Source of the DNA: a bacterium 1XD42-54
GTDB taxonomy: Bacteria > Bacillota > Clostridia > Lachnospirales > Lachnospiraceae
Direction of reading: 5' to 3'
Length of the DNA: 64,000 bases
NCBI GenBank assembly: GCA_003612585.1
Contig: RAZH01000002.1
Span: 62,001-126,000, forward strand
The first letter of the stretch is position 1. Every line of letters begins with the position of its first letter. The notes beneath the pieces were generated by a model, which searched no databases, was not told where the DNA came from, and saw only the letters and a list, made by a program, of their open reading frames with translations. Made by a program: the position numbers and the translations under genes. Below, one piece after another: positions 1-9,792 of this stretch.

Positions 1-2
1 AT

Positions 3-578
3 TACATTACAATTCATGTGCCGTTGCTGGATTCCACAAGAAAGATGATTGGCCGCGATGCGATTGCCAAAATGAAAAAGAATGCGGTAATTTTAAATTT
101 TGCACGGGATCTGCTTGTGGATGAGGAAGCTGTGATTGAAGCAATTGAGGCCGGGAAGATCCACCGCTATGTTTCTGATTTTCCGAATCCGGTGACGATC
201 GGGAAAAAGGGTGTGATTCTCACACCGCATCTTGGAGCGTCTACTGCGGAGTCCGAGGATAATTGTGCAGTTATGGCCGTGAAGGAGCTCAAAAATTTCC
301 TGGAAAACGGAAATATCCGTAACTCTGTGAATTATCCGAACTGTGATCTTGGCGCCTGCAATGCTGAAGCACGCGTTGCAATTTATCACAAAAATATGAA
401 AAAAATGATCGGGCGGTTTGCAGACATTCTGGCAGATACGAATATTAAAAATATGAGTAATACAAGCAAAGGCGATTATGCCTATACGCTGGTTGATCTG
501 GACACCCAGGTGGAGCCGGATGTGATCGAGCAGCTTCGCGCGACAGAAGGCGTTGTGAAAGTGCGTGTGATTAAATAA
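3..578 (+). CDS. serA: D-3-phosphoglycerate dehydrogenase, C-terminal part (5' end outside window)
   Basis: Catalyses the first committed step of serine synthesis, 3-phosphoglycerate to 3-phosphohydroxypyruvate with NAD. The reading frame is open from base 3, so the gene starts upstream of the window; about 191 residues remain. The visible part opens with ITIHVPLLDSTRKMIG, the end of the NAD-binding domain typical of 2-hydroxyacid dehydrogenases. It then shows NFARDLLVDE and TPHLGASTAESEDN, which carries the catalytic His of the family. From about window base 390 it runs into a short C-terminal ACT-type domain (VDLDTQVEPDVIEQL...VKVRVIK), which in this family can bind serine. The total length cannot be measured. 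The gene is followed 85 bp later by a DUF1015 gene, a pairing often seen in Clostridia. Confidence 0.93.
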   Translation, partial: YITIHVPLLDSTRKMIGRDAIAKMKKNAVILNFARDLLVDEEAVIEAIEAGKIHRYVSDFPNPVTIGKKGVILTPHLGASTAESEDNCAVMAVKELKNFLENGNIRNSVNYPNCDLGACNAEARVAIYHKNMKKMIGRFADILADTNIKNMSNTSKGDYAYTLVDLDTQVEPDVIEQLRATEGVVKVRVIK

Positions 579-663
579 CAGGTGCAAAGGAAGGAGCTGT
601 TTTGCAACAGCTCCGGATATTTTTTCGGGAAATGAGAGAACTGAAAGAAGAAAGGAAAAGAAC

Positions 664-1917
664 ATGGCAGATATCAAACCGTTTCAGGGACTTTGTCCAG
701 CAGATGCGTATGTATCACGAGTAGCAGCGCTTCCGTATGATGTATACAGCCGCGAAGAGGCGTATGTACAGGCAGCAAAAGACCGCCTTTCATTTTTGAA
801 TATTGACCGTCCGGAGACACAGTTTGCGCCGGATGCGGATATGTATGCGCCGGAAGTGTATGAGAAAGCAGGCAGTATGCTTCAGGAGCAGATCAGGAAT
901 GGAGTTTTTGTGCAGGAGGGGCAGGAGGTCTACTATCTTTATGAGCTGACGATGGACGGCCGTGCGCAGACCGGACTGGTGGCCTGCGCTTCTATTGATG
1001 ATTATATCGGCAATGTGATCAAAAAACACGAGAATACGAGAGCAGAAAAGGAGGCAGACCGCATCCGTCACGTGGATGTGTGCAGCGCACAGACTGGACC
1101 AATTTTTCTTGCTTATCGAAAAAATAAGATAATTCAGGCCGTGACCGAAACCAAAAAGGAGGAAGCTCCTGTTTTTGATTTTGTTTCAGAAGATGGAATA
1201 CGGCACAGGGGCTGGAAGATTGAGGATACACAGAGTATCGCGCAGATACGTGCGGCTTTTGCCGGGATTTCTGAGGTGTATATTGCAGACGGGCATCACC
1301 GGGCGGCATCTGCGGTCCGTGTCGGTCTGAAGCGGCGTGAGCAGCATCCGGGCTACAGCGGAAGCGAGGAGTTTAATTATTTTCTCTCTATTCTGTTTCC
1401 GGATGAAGAGCTGATGATTATGGACTATAACCGTGTAGTCAAAGATCTGAATGGTTTGTCCGAGCAGGAGTTCCTCAATAAAATTTCAGAAAAATGTACA
1501 GTCCGCAGCCTTGCGGCGGATGATTCCGCAAAAGAAACAAAGCCGGAAGAAAAGGGTGAGCTGATGATGTACCTCGGAGATACTTGGTATTATCTGACGA
1601 TCCGGGAAGAATACCGCAGTGCGGACCCGGTGGAGGGACTGGATGTATCAATTTTGCAAAAAGAGGTACTGGGCCCTATCCTTGGAATCGGAGACCCGCG
1701 GGTTGATGAAAGGATTGATTTTGTCGGAGGCATTCGCGGGTATGGGGAGCTTGAGCGAAGAGTACACTCGGACTGTGCCGTAGCATTTGCAATGTATCCG
1801 ACTGCTATTTCAGAACTGTTTGCAGTGGCAGATGCAGGGCTTTTGATGCCGCCGAAGTCAACCTGGTTTGAGCCGAAGCTTCGGAGTGGCCTGTTTATCC
1901 ATGAAATAGAAAAATGA
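664..1917 (+). CDS. DUF1015 family protein
   Basis: A 417-residue cytoplasmic protein of the DUF1015 family, whose biochemical activity is not established. The diagnostic feature is YIADGHHRAASAVRVGL in the middle of the protein, with NVIKKHENTRAEKEADR upstream and PKSTWFEPKLRSGLFIHEI at the C terminus, all conserved in the family. The ATG at 664 follows a purine-rich stretch (GAAAGGAAAAGAAC). There is no signal peptide or membrane segment. The gene lies downstream of serA in the same direction, and a strong terminator follows it, so serA and this gene probably form one transcript. Its repeated linkage to serA/serC suggests a role near serine metabolism, which is inference. Confidence 0.9.
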   Translation: MADIKPFQGLCPADAYVSRVAALPYDVYSREEAYVQAAKDRLSFLNIDRPETQFAPDADMYAPEVYEKAGSMLQEQIRNGVFVQEGQEVYYLYELTMDGRAQTGLVACASIDDYIGNVIKKHENTRAEKEADRIRHVDVCSAQTGPIFLAYRKNKIIQAVTETKKEEAPVFDFVSEDGIRHRGWKIEDTQSIAQIRAAFAGISEVYIADGHHRAASAVRVGLKRREQHPGYSGSEEFNYFLSILFPDEELMIMDYNRVVKDLNGLSEQEFLNKISEKCTVRSLAADDSAKETKPEEKGELMMYLGDTWYYLTIREEYRSADPVEGLDVSILQKEVLGPILGIGDPRVDERIDFVGGIRGYGELERRVHSDCAVAFAMYPTAISELFAVADAGLLMPPKSTWFEPKLRSGLFIHEIEK

Positions 1918-1939
1918 AAATAAAAAATGAAAATAGAGA

Positions 1940-1969
1940 AGAGCTGGGCAGGAGTCCAGCTCTTTTTTT
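1940..1969 (+). terminator. Rho-independent terminator after DUF1015 gene
   Basis: An 8-bp stem AGAGCTGG (1940-1947) pairs with CCAGCTCT (1956-1963), followed by a run of seven T. It ends the serA/DUF1015 transcript. Confidence 0.9.
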
Positions 1970-2511
1970 GTGTGAAAGTTGTGCGTGAAATAGAAAATAT
2001 TTTTGCATATCAGTCTGAAAATATCCTTTTTAATAACGATTTTATAAAATCTAAAGATGGCATATTTCTGGTTTGTAAAATTGTATGTTTTTATATTTTT
2101 ATTTAGAAAAATAATTGTTTTATTAAAAAAAATTTATATATAAAAGAAAAAATAAATTATATCATCTTTAAAGTTGGAAATTTTAGGGGGGGGGGGTAAA
2201 ATTAACATGAAAAACAGATTTTTTTTGAATTTTTTAAAAATTATAACAAAATCATGAAAAAAACTCGAAAAGGGTCTTGATTTTTAGCAAAAACAGGAAT
2301 AAGATAACCAACATATAAAGTTTCGGCCACATTTAAGATTTCAAGAGCTTCCTTGTTGTTTGCTAAGTAAACAGGCCGGGGGCTTTTTTGCTGCAAAAAG
2401 AGAGGGGTAACTTTTTGTCAGACAAATATTCTCTAGGTGAGGCTGTAAATTTTTTATGGAGCTGAAACGAACAAAACTATTTGCCAATAAAGAAAGAGAG
2501 GAGTGAAAGAT
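1970..2511 (+). other. Long AT-rich leader upstream of the giant surface protein
   Basis: About 540 bp without a gene. The first 300 bp are very AT-rich. They hold an 11-G run at 2186-2196 and A/T homopolymers. From about 2320 the composition changes and several short pairings appear: CGGCC (2324-2328) with GGCCG (2374-2378), TGTTT/AAACA around GCTAAG (2357-2373), and TTTGTC-A-GACAAA (2414-2426). This is compatible with a structured 5' leader, but I do not recognise a known riboswitch. No convincing -35/-10 pair was found. The purine-rich AGAGAGGAG at 2494-2502 is the ribosome binding site of the next gene. Confidence 0.5.
2186..2196 (+). repeat. Homopolymeric G tract (11 G)
   Basis: Eleven consecutive G in an otherwise very AT-rich region, about 315 bp upstream of the start of the large surface protein. 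Tracts of this length are prone to slipped-strand mispairing. Its position suggests possible phase variation of transcription, which is inference. Confidence 0.8.
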
Positions 2512-5500
2512 GTGCGTAATGCATGGAGAAGAGTAGTTAGTTTTGTTGTAAGTTTAGCTATGTTTCTGGGGGTATTTCATGGAGGAGGCCTTACTGTTTT
2601 TGCGGCAGGCATTGGCAGTAACCCGAAACCGGTAGTTGATATCGCGGTAAATGTACCGGAAGATTATCCTGGCACATTCCTGGATTTCAAGCAAGAACTT
2701 ACAGAAAAGCTGATCAGTCAGGGTATGGATCCGTCGACGTTTCGAATTACGACAACGGCGGCAAAGATCGATACAACAAATTTGAACGGTTGGTATGTAT
2801 ATGATCACTATTATAATCAGGCGCAGTACGATAGCCTGAATTTGTCCGCGGATCAGAAGTTGAAGCAGCCGTTCAGGGCAGCGGATAACTCGCATATCAG
2901 TGGCGGTGTCACTACGATAGAGGCAAGTGGGGCGCGTACCACAAATATTTCAGGCTGTCGAGCTTTCAAACAGCATATTGATTCCTTTGCAGATGCAAAC
3001 GGCAAGGCAAATATGGTATTTGCCGGTTATGGAACAAATCCTTTGATGGACTATATGTTTTATCCGGCCACAAGCGATTCCAGAAGAACGATCAGTTTTG
3101 ATATGGATGCGAGTGCCGTAGGTCCGCATACGCTTGCAGGCGCAGGCTTTTTGCTGAACTGTGGTATTGTGAATGGAAATCTGACAGGTTATGTTCTGTA
3201 TTTTACAGGCCTTACCTCACAGACACCTACAGCAGTAATCCGTGCGATTACTTTTCCGGTGAATTCAAACGAGCCTTCGATTCAGTCCGGTACTCAGCTT
3301 GGAAGTACAACGATAAACCTCGGCGCTCAGAAGAAGGCAAGACTTACGATTGATCTGAGAAAAGACAGAGTATCTGTTCAGTCACAGCCATACAGTGGCG
3401 GCACGCTCGGTACGCTGGTAACGAATTTTAATTCCATACCATTGACACCGAACGGACTGAATGGCTTCGGACCAGTGGTTGGATATACAAGCCATGGTTG
3501 TTCAGAGCTCACCATTTACCGTTTTATGGACCTGGAGATGCGTTATGAAGCTTCTGCGTTTGATGCACTGAAGCAGGTACAGTACTATGAAGGTGCGGAG
3601 TACAAATATTTCATCAACCTGGTAGGAGCTAGCAATAACCCGCAGGTACCGGATGAGAAGGATCCGACTTATGCAGACGGTATTAACCGTATGAATGAAA
3701 ACGAGATTTTCTATGTCAGTAACGGAAATGATGGAAAAGTAGTTACAGATTCTACGGAGGATCATCTCGGACTTGGCGCTGGAAACGGTTTTTATGCAAC
3801 CGGTGATGATTTCGTTGAAACAATGGCACAGTTCATTGCAACTAATTATTTTGAAGGAAATCATTTTCAGCAGGCGCAGGTAAAGAGTGAAATTCCGCTG
3901 GCAAATTTCTATATCAAGGATGTAAACAGCGGTGAGCAGGTCATGACAATCCACAAGCAGCATCTTGTGAATTCAAATGATACAGTTACAGTAAATATCT
4001 TTGATAAGTCAAAAACGGGTACAGGCGGAGAGAAGATTTCACAGTGGCAGCTGAAAATTTACGATCCAAATAACACTATCGTTTATGATTCCGGATGGAA
4101 AACAGATCCAAGCCAGATCGAGAATTTCGTTTATGATAAGACCAAGCCGGATGGCCGCTGGATTTTTGAACTGTCGGTTAAGGATGATAAGGGAAATGAA
4201 TCAAAAGCGTTCCAGACCTATCTGACTGCATTTCTGGATGACGTGGAGCCGGAGATTGCAGGAAGCAATACAGGAAGGAATGAAGCAACAATCACTCTGA
4301 CCGATAAGGGTGACGGTATTGATGAAGACGGTATTACACTGATTGAGGATGACAGAGGTTCCGGTGTTTCGGCTTATTACATTACCGATGACCCGAATGG
4401 CCCTGAGCCAGATGAGAGCGAGTGGATTTATCTTGATGCACCTGTTCATACATATGATTTCAAAGTAGATATCAGCGAGTATGTTGGAAAAGGAAAATCT
4501 CTTGTCATCTGGACAAAAGATGAGTGTGAAAATGTTGGAAACAAGGCAGTATTTAAACCAGTACATGTTATTGTTCAGAATCCGGACGATCCGGATGATC
4601 CTCTGGACGATTATTATGTAATTGGTGACAAGGAGATTATCGTACTTCCGGAACCGCCGGAACCGGATGATCCGGAATCAGAATTCCAGGTATGGAAGGA
4701 TGATGATGGAAATCCGATCACGCCGGGAACCCCAATCATTCCGCCGGATGATGATGATGAGCCGACGATTATTATTACACCGACCTATACAACAGATACC
4801 GGAGTGATCCAGTTTGATGCAAACGGTGGTAAGATTGGTGATAGTGAAAACAAAAAATATGTGGTAGCAGCATTAAGCAGTGTTCGTGAGCAGGTAATAA
4901 AATATAACCATGTACCTGTGCGAGAGGGGTATTTATTTACAGGCTGGACCATGGAAGACGGAACTGCGATTACAACGCAGCAGGTCGCAAAGGATCTGAC
5001 AACTGTCGTAAAAGCTCAGTGGCAGATTCAGTCTTACAAGCTGAAGTTCAATGCGAACGGTGGTTCTCTTGGCAGCGTGAAAGAGAAAGAACTTACTTAC
5101 GGTACTGCAATTAATCCAGAAGTGACTAAGCTGACTGGCCGAGAACTTCCGAGTAAACCTGGTTACATTTTCATGGGATGGAAAGCAGACGCTGCTGGAA
5201 CTACGGAAATCGGAAGTGCTACCATGCCGGCATCTGATTACACAGTATATGCACAGTGGCAGGCAGATGGCTCGAAGTTTGTAGTTCACTTTGACAGCGA
5301 CGGAGGAAGCCGGATTTCAGATCATGCGTATGTAACGGCATCGGCTACCAATTACGATAACTTCCTGAAGCCTTCGAAATCAGGTTATACGTTTGAAGGG
5401 TGGTTCTATAAAAACGACGATGGAAGCGAGACAAAATATGAGGGCGGCGAGCCGTTCATCAAGAAGTCAGAGCATACCTTTGTCGCACACTGGTCACCGA

Positions 5501-8500
5501 GAGCAGATACGCGTTACAATGTAGCTTATTATGTGAGAACTGATTCCAAGGATGCGGAAGGCAATTATACATACCGTAAAGTGGCCGAGGAAACTGTTTC
5601 TCATACAGGTACAACAGAGAGCAAGATTAGCATCAATGATTATCCGGAGGACCTGAAACAGACGCTGACGGTAAACGGCGAGGAATATTGGTACAATGCA
5701 GAGCTTGAAGGAAACGTACTGGAAGGTACGATTGTAGGAGGTACACCGACAGAGCTGAAGCTGTACTACAGTAAATATTTTAACCTGAATATTACCTCAA
5801 AAGGGGAAGGTAGTGTTGTTCCGGCTCTGAAACAGAAGGAAGGAACGACCCCGACTGTTACATGGAAAGCCGCAGCAGGCAGTCATGTAGTAAAGGTAAC
5901 AGTAGACGGCGTGGTTCGAGATGACCTGATTGGAGCAAATTCCTATACGCTGCAAAGAGAGATTCATGAGAATCACAGTGTTTATGTTGAGTTTGAAAAA
6001 GATCCGGTTGATCCGCCGATCGTCCCGGCTCCGGGGGAGGATGTACCTAAATTTTATCAGGTGAGGACCGTATTAGAAGGCTGCACAGACGGTTCCTGTG
6101 ATATCACACCGACAACGCGTCTTGCAGAAGGTGAAGATTTCACAGTTGCCTGGACACTTGGCGAGGGCTATGGCGTTGCTGCAATTGTAGTGGACGGAGT
6201 GGCATACACAGACCTGACAATAGCTTCCGTGGACTTTAAGGGACTTCAGGCAGACCACGAGGTTATCGTAAAAGTTTCCAAGCTTCCGACAATCGGTGGC
6301 CAAAAGACAGACGGTCAGTATACGGTAACAGTAAACCGTTATGGGGGAGATGCAAGCAGTTCTGTAAGTGGAAGTGCAACGGTTGCTTACAATGATTCGT
6401 ATACGCTTACCTGGAATGCAGGAGACAATTACCAGCTTTATCGTATCTTTGTCGATGGCGTGGAAAAGACAGAGAGCAAATTCCTGGAGGATTCTGGTTC
6501 CTGGAAATTCAAAGTGAAACAGAATACAGTTATTGACGTATACTTTATTGACGAGACGCAGGACAAAGAGACGATACCGACTTATGATGAGGATCAGTAC
6601 GTGAAAGTTACGACGCAGATTGTAGGCGGTCCTGGTGAAATATCAAGTGGTGCGGTTATTGAAGCGAACGGTAATTATGAAGTAGGTTGGGGAGTAACAG
6701 CAAATACAGCAGATCCGACTTCTGACGACTATACTTACTATGAGGTGGTCGATGTTCTTGTAAATGGAGAGAGCAAGGGAAGCGATCTCGATAAAGTAGA
6801 ACTGAATAATCTGACTGAGGATGCGCATGTTGTGGTACAGGTGGCTCCGGTATTTTATGATATCGATCTGTACAAGTACGGTGCAGGAACGATTTCCTCA
6901 TCAAAAACTGTTTATAAAGGACAGAGTTATGTGGGGATAAATGCTGCTCCGGAAGCTGGATACAGCATATCCAAAGTTACGATTGACGGAAAACTAGTAC
7001 TTGATACAGTAGAAAAAGAGACTGAATCAGAAACGGAATCCGAGACTGAATCAGAAACGAGTTCGACTCGGATGCCGGCCCGGGCGCCACAGATGTCCAG
7101 ACCGAATCTGGCTCCGCCAGCAGCGCTTCCGGATGAGACGACAGATGTTCCGGGTGCATGGGAGCCGGGGGCAGAAGAAACGGAATCGGAAGCAGCTGAG
7201 ACAGAAGAGGAGACTGTAAAAGTACCATCAGAAGCAGAGTCTGATGAAGTATCTGAGGCTTTGGAAAAATCTGAGGCATCCGCAGAACCGGAAACAACAG
7301 AAGTCTCAACAGAATCCGAGGCTACAGAAGGAACGGTAGAACCGGAAATGACGGAAGTATCTGAAGAGGTGAAGCCAGAAGAAACAGCGGCAGAACCGGA
7401 GACAGAACAGGCATCCGAAAAACTGGAAACAACAGAATTATCTACAGAGCAGCAGGCAACGGAAGGAACAGCAGAACCGATTACAGAAGAAGTGCTGAGC
7501 ACTGAGGCGATTACCGAGGCAATCTCAGAGGCAATTACGGAAAAAATGTCAGAGATGCCGGGACTGGTTCCGGTACCGGAGGCAATAGAACAGTCTTTAC
7601 AGGCGGCAGCCTATGCTGCAGAGACAGCGGGCGGACCGGCTGTGTATAAGGAAACTCAGGACGAGGAGACAGCTCCGGAAGTTACCGGTGATGTCATTGT
7701 CGGAGAAGCTTCTGGTCAGAGATCTGCTGCGGAGGATTCAGACAGTTCACTTTTGTTTGATATTGATGAAATCTCAGTGGTTGATTTGTCTGTTGGAAGC
7801 TATCATGCGGAAAACAGTACTGCAACAGAAGCGACGACCGAGACTGTAACCGAAGCAGTGACAGAAAGAATTACAGAAGCGGTATCTGAAACGGTAGTCG
7901 AACCGATGACAGAAAGCGTAACAGAAGCAGTATCCGAAACCGTAACGGAACCAGTGACAGAAACTGCAACCGAAACCGAGAACGTAACGGAAGCAATGAC
8001 AGAAGCTGTAACAGAAGAGGAGACAGGAGCCGCAACAGAACCGGTGACGGAAGCCGCAACAGAAATCGTAACGGAAGCGACAACCGAGGCAGTGACAGAA
8101 GTTACGATGGAAGACGGAATTATGTTGATTGATGATGAGGAATTGTTGGCAAATGCAGCGACTCAGAAAGATCTTATGCCGAAGGCAGAGGGAGACAAAT
8201 CCTATGAGACTGTCGTAACGATTCCGGATTCACTGGCTTCGGATATTGCAGTGCGTGAGGAAAATGTCACAAAAGGCCAGTTCCTGATGATGGTTGACCA
8301 GGCACAGGCTGATCATGTGATAGAGGTATTCTTCACAAAGAATGACGATGCTGACGGTCCGACACCGGCGCCGAAACCGGGAGATCTGCACAAGGTTGAG
8401 GTTGAGCTGGTTGGTGGTCCTGGTAGTGTAGAGAGTGGACAGGGATACTTTGCACCGGGCGATGATGACACAGTATCATGGAATGTTCCGAGCGGATATG

Positions 8501-9726
8501 AGATACAGGGTGTTACGGTAAATGGAGAGCCAATCGAGGCAAGTGGAAATAATCTGCTTCTTGCAGGAATTGACGGGGACAAGAAGGTTGTGATTGAGCT
8601 GAAGAAAAAAGGTCCTTCCAATGATCCGATTCCACCAACCTACAAGCAGGAAAAATTCTCGATTGAGACACAGCTTACCGGTGGAGCAAGCGGCACGATT
8701 ACCAACAGCTGTACGGTAGATGCAGGTGTTTCCAAGAAAGTGGAATGGACAGTGAAACAGGTTGAAGGCCATGATTACAAAGTGAAATATGTTATCGTGG
8801 ATGGTGTGGTAAGAACGGATCTTGTGACGGATGCAGCAGAGGGAAGTGTGGAGCTTCCGGCTAATGCAAATCACACAGTAGTCGTTGTTATTGATGAAAA
8901 GACCCCTGTGAATGTTGACACAGATGGAGACGGAAAGCCGGATATCAACAAGGATACGGATGGAGACGGAAAGCCGGATGTGGATATTGATACGGACGGC
9001 GATGGTGAGCCGGATATCAATAAAGATACGGATGGAGACGGAAAACCGGATGTGGATATTGACACAGACGGAGACGGAAAGCCGGATATCAACAAGGATA
9101 CAGATGGCGATGGAAAACCGGATGTAGATATTGATACAGACGGTGATAGAAAGCCGGATGTGAATGTTGATACAGATGGAGACGGAAAGCCGGATATCAA
9201 CAAAGATACAGATGGCGATGGAAAACCCGATGTAGATATTGATACAGATGGCGATGGAAAGCCGGATGTGAATGTTGATACAGATGGAGACGGAAAGCCG
9301 GATGTGAATATTGATACGGATGGCGACGGAAAACCAAATGTAAACGTTGATACGGACGGAGACGGAAAGCCGGATGTGAACATTGATACAAATGGCGATG
9401 GAAAACCGGATACGAATATTGATGCAAACGGCGACGGAATTCCGGACGACGAGCAGCAGACAGAAACGAACCCGCCGCAGACGGAGACAGACAAACAAAC
9501 TGAAACGGAGACCGAAACAGAGACAGAGACAGAAACGGAATCCGAGACAGAAAAGGGCGGCTCAAAAACAGCAGGTACCTCAGGTGCAGCGGGAACACCG
9601 GGCACAGCGGTAGCAACAGGAGATTCTACGCCGATCACAATGTGGCTGATAGCTTTTGCGGCATCTCTATGTGCACTGATAGCGGGAAGGTATACAGGTC
9701 TTCGCAGAAAGAAATACAATAAATAA
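2512..9726 (+). CDS. Giant cell-surface protein with InlB-like repeats, Thr/Glu stalk and calcium-type repeats
   Basis: About 2404 residues, secreted and probably wall-anchored. I chose GTG 2512 because AGGAG ends at 2502, nine bases upstream; the in-frame GTG at 2503 touches that site. The order is: signal peptide (basic WRR, hydrophobic stretch, cut near VFAAG); a large N-terminal domain of unknown fold; an Ig-like part near residues 570-700; three InlB/Listeria-Bacteroides-type repeats (FDANGG...GYLFTGW, FNANGG...GYIFMGW, FDSDGG...GYTFEGW) near 765-995; several further beta repeats of the type GGPGEISSG; a Thr/Glu/Ser-rich stalk near 1500-1870; two more beta repeats; fifteen DTDGDGKPD-type units (about 2136-2315); a TETETE linker; and a C-terminal TGDSTP, hydrophobic segment and RRKKYNK tail. 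The tail resembles the TGD-type sortase signals of this group but is not a canonical LPXTG. It probably acts as an adhesin or structural surface protein; the ligand is unknown. Confidence 0.88.
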   Translation: MRNAWRRVVSFVVSLAMFLGVFHGGGLTVFAAGIGSNPKPVVDIAVNVPEDYPGTFLDFKQELTEKLISQGMDPSTFRITTTAAKIDTTNLNGWYVYDHYYNQAQYDSLNLSADQKLKQPFRAADNSHISGGVTTIEASGARTTNISGCRAFKQHIDSFADANGKANMVFAGYGTNPLMDYMFYPATSDSRRTISFDMDASAVGPHTLAGAGFLLNCGIVNGNLTGYVLYFTGLTSQTPTAVIRAITFPVNSNEPSIQSGTQLGSTTINLGAQKKARLTIDLRKDRVSVQSQPYSGGTLGTLVTNFNSIPLTPNGLNGFGPVVGYTSHGCSELTIYRFMDLEMRYEASAFDALKQVQYYEGAEYKYFINLVGASNNPQVPDEKDPTYADGINRMNENEIFYVSNGNDGKVVTDSTEDHLGLGAGNGFYATGDDFVETMAQFIATNYFEGNHFQQAQVKSEIPLANFYIKDVNSGEQVMTIHKQHLVNSNDTVTVNIFDKSKTGTGGEKISQWQLKIYDPNNTIVYDSGWKTDPSQIENFVYDKTKPDGRWIFELSVKDDKGNESKAFQTYLTAFLDDVEPEIAGSNTGRNEATITLTDKGDGIDEDGITLIEDDRGSGVSAYYITDDPNGPEPDESEWIYLDAPVHTYDFKVDISEYVGKGKSLVIWTKDECENVGNKAVFKPVHVIVQNPDDPDDPLDDYYVIGDKEIIVLPEPPEPDDPESEFQVWKDDDGNPITPGTPIIPPDDDDEPTIIITPTYTTDTGVIQFDANGGKIGDSENKKYVVAALSSVREQVIKYNHVPVREGYLFTGWTMEDGTAITTQQVAKDLTTVVKAQWQIQSYKLKFNANGGSLGSVKEKELTYGTAINPEVTKLTGRELPSKPGYIFMGWKADAAGTTEIGSATMPASDYTVYAQWQADGSKFVVHFDSDGGSRISDHAYVTASATNYDNFLKPSKSGYTFEGWFYKNDDGSETKYEGGEPFIKKSEHTFVAHWSPRADTRYNVAYYVRTDSKDAEGNYTYRKVAEETVSHTGTTESKISINDYPEDLKQTLTVNGEEYWYNAELEGNVLEGTIVGGTPTELKLYYSKYFNLNITSKGEGSVVPALKQKEGTTPTVTWKAAAGSHVVKVTVDGVVRDDLIGANSYTLQREIHENHSVYVEFEKDPVDPPIVPAPGEDVPKFYQVRTVLEGCTDGSCDITPTTRLAEGEDFTVAWTLGEGYGVAAIVVDGVAYTDLTIASVDFKGLQADHEVIVKVSKLPTIGGQKTDGQYTVTVNRYGGDASSSVSGSATVAYNDSYTLTWNAGDNYQLYRIFVDGVEKTESKFLEDSGSWKFKVKQNTVIDVYFIDETQDKETIPTYDEDQYVKVTTQIVGGPGEISSGAVIEANGNYEVGWGVTANTADPTSDDYTYYEVVDVLVNGESKGSDLDKVELNNLTEDAHVVVQVAPVFYDIDLYKYGAGTISSSKTVYKGQSYVGINAAPEAGYSISKVTIDGKLVLDTVEKETESETESETESETSSTRMPARAPQMSRPNLAPPAALPDETTDVPGAWEPGAEETESEAAETEEETVKVPSEAESDEVSEALEKSEASAEPETTEVSTESEATEGTVEPEMTEVSEEVKPEETAAEPETEQASEKLETTELSTEQQATEGTAEPITEEVLSTEAITEAISEAITEKMSEMPGLVPVPEAIEQSLQAAAYAAETAGGPAVYKETQDEETAPEVTGDVIVGEASGQRSAAEDSDSSLLFDIDEISVVDLSVGSYHAENSTATEATTETVTEAVTERITEAVSETVVEPMTESVTEAVSETVTEPVTETATETENVTEAMTEAVTEEETGAATEPVTEAATEIVTEATTEAVTEVTMEDGIMLIDDEELLANAATQKDLMPKAEGDKSYETVVTIPDSLASDIAVREENVTKGQFLMMVDQAQADHVIEVFFTKNDDADGPTPAPKPGDLHKVEVELVGGPGSVESGQGYFAPGDDDTVSWNVPSGYEIQGVTVNGEPIEASGNNLLLAGIDGDKKVVIELKKKGPSNDPIPPTYKQEKFSIETQLTGGASGTITNSCTVDAGVSKKVEWTVKQVEGHDYKVKYVIVDGVVRTDLVTDAAEGSVELPANANHTVVVVIDEKTPVNVDTDGDGKPDINKDTDGDGKPDVDIDTDGDGEPDINKDTDGDGKPDVDIDTDGDGKPDINKDTDGDGKPDVDIDTDGDRKPDVNVDTDGDGKPDINKDTDGDGKPDVDIDTDGDGKPDVNVDTDGDGKPDVNIDTDGDGKPNVNVDTDGDGKPDVNIDTNGDGKPDTNIDANGDGIPDDEQQTETNPPQTETDKQTETETETETETETESETEKGGSKTAGTSGAAGTPGTAVATGDSTPITMWLIAFAASLCALIAGRYTGLRRKKYNK
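8917..9456 (+). repeat. 15 tandem 36-bp repeats encoding DxDGDGxPD units
   Basis: Exactly 15 units of 36 bp, each coding 12 residues such as DTDGDGKPDINK or DTDGDGKPDVDI. The DxDGDG loop is the type that binds calcium in thrombospondin type 3 and dockerin-like repeats. The first six units alternate INK and VDI endings, a 72-bp higher-order repeat. Later units drift (VNV, VNI, TNI), and the last reads DANGDGIPDDEQ. The low DNA divergence suggests recent expansion by unequal exchange. Confidence 0.95.
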
Positions 9727-9759
9727 AAAGCGGCAGTTTAGCAGTCGTGCAAGATGAAG

Positions 9760-9792
9760 CAACCGGGGAATGAAAATTCCCCGGTTGTTTTT
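9760..9792 (+). terminator. Rho-independent terminator after the giant surface protein
   Basis: An 11-bp stem CAACCGGGGAA (9760-9770) pairs with TTCCCCGGTTG (9777-9787), with a six-base loop and a following T run. Confidence 0.93.

Noticed and set aside
2430-2480. TAGGTGAGGCT...TATGGAG resembles the start of an M-box (Mg) riboswitch
   Set aside because: Only the first part of the motif fits; the remaining 130 or so bases and the conserved core are missing before the start codon.
8917-9456. Regular 36-bp repeats that look like a CRISPR array
   Set aside because: The repeats are adjacent with no unique spacers, keep the reading frame and encode DTDGDGKPD units.
8871-9719. Long minus-strand open frame opposite the calcium-type repeats
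   Set aside because: It is a low-complexity Ser/Pro/Phe shadow of the repeated coding sequence with no ribosome binding site.
9640-9726. Canonical LPXTG sorting signal on the giant surface protein
   Set aside because: The ending has TGDSTP, a hydrophobic stretch and basic tail but no LPXTG; called only as TGD-like.
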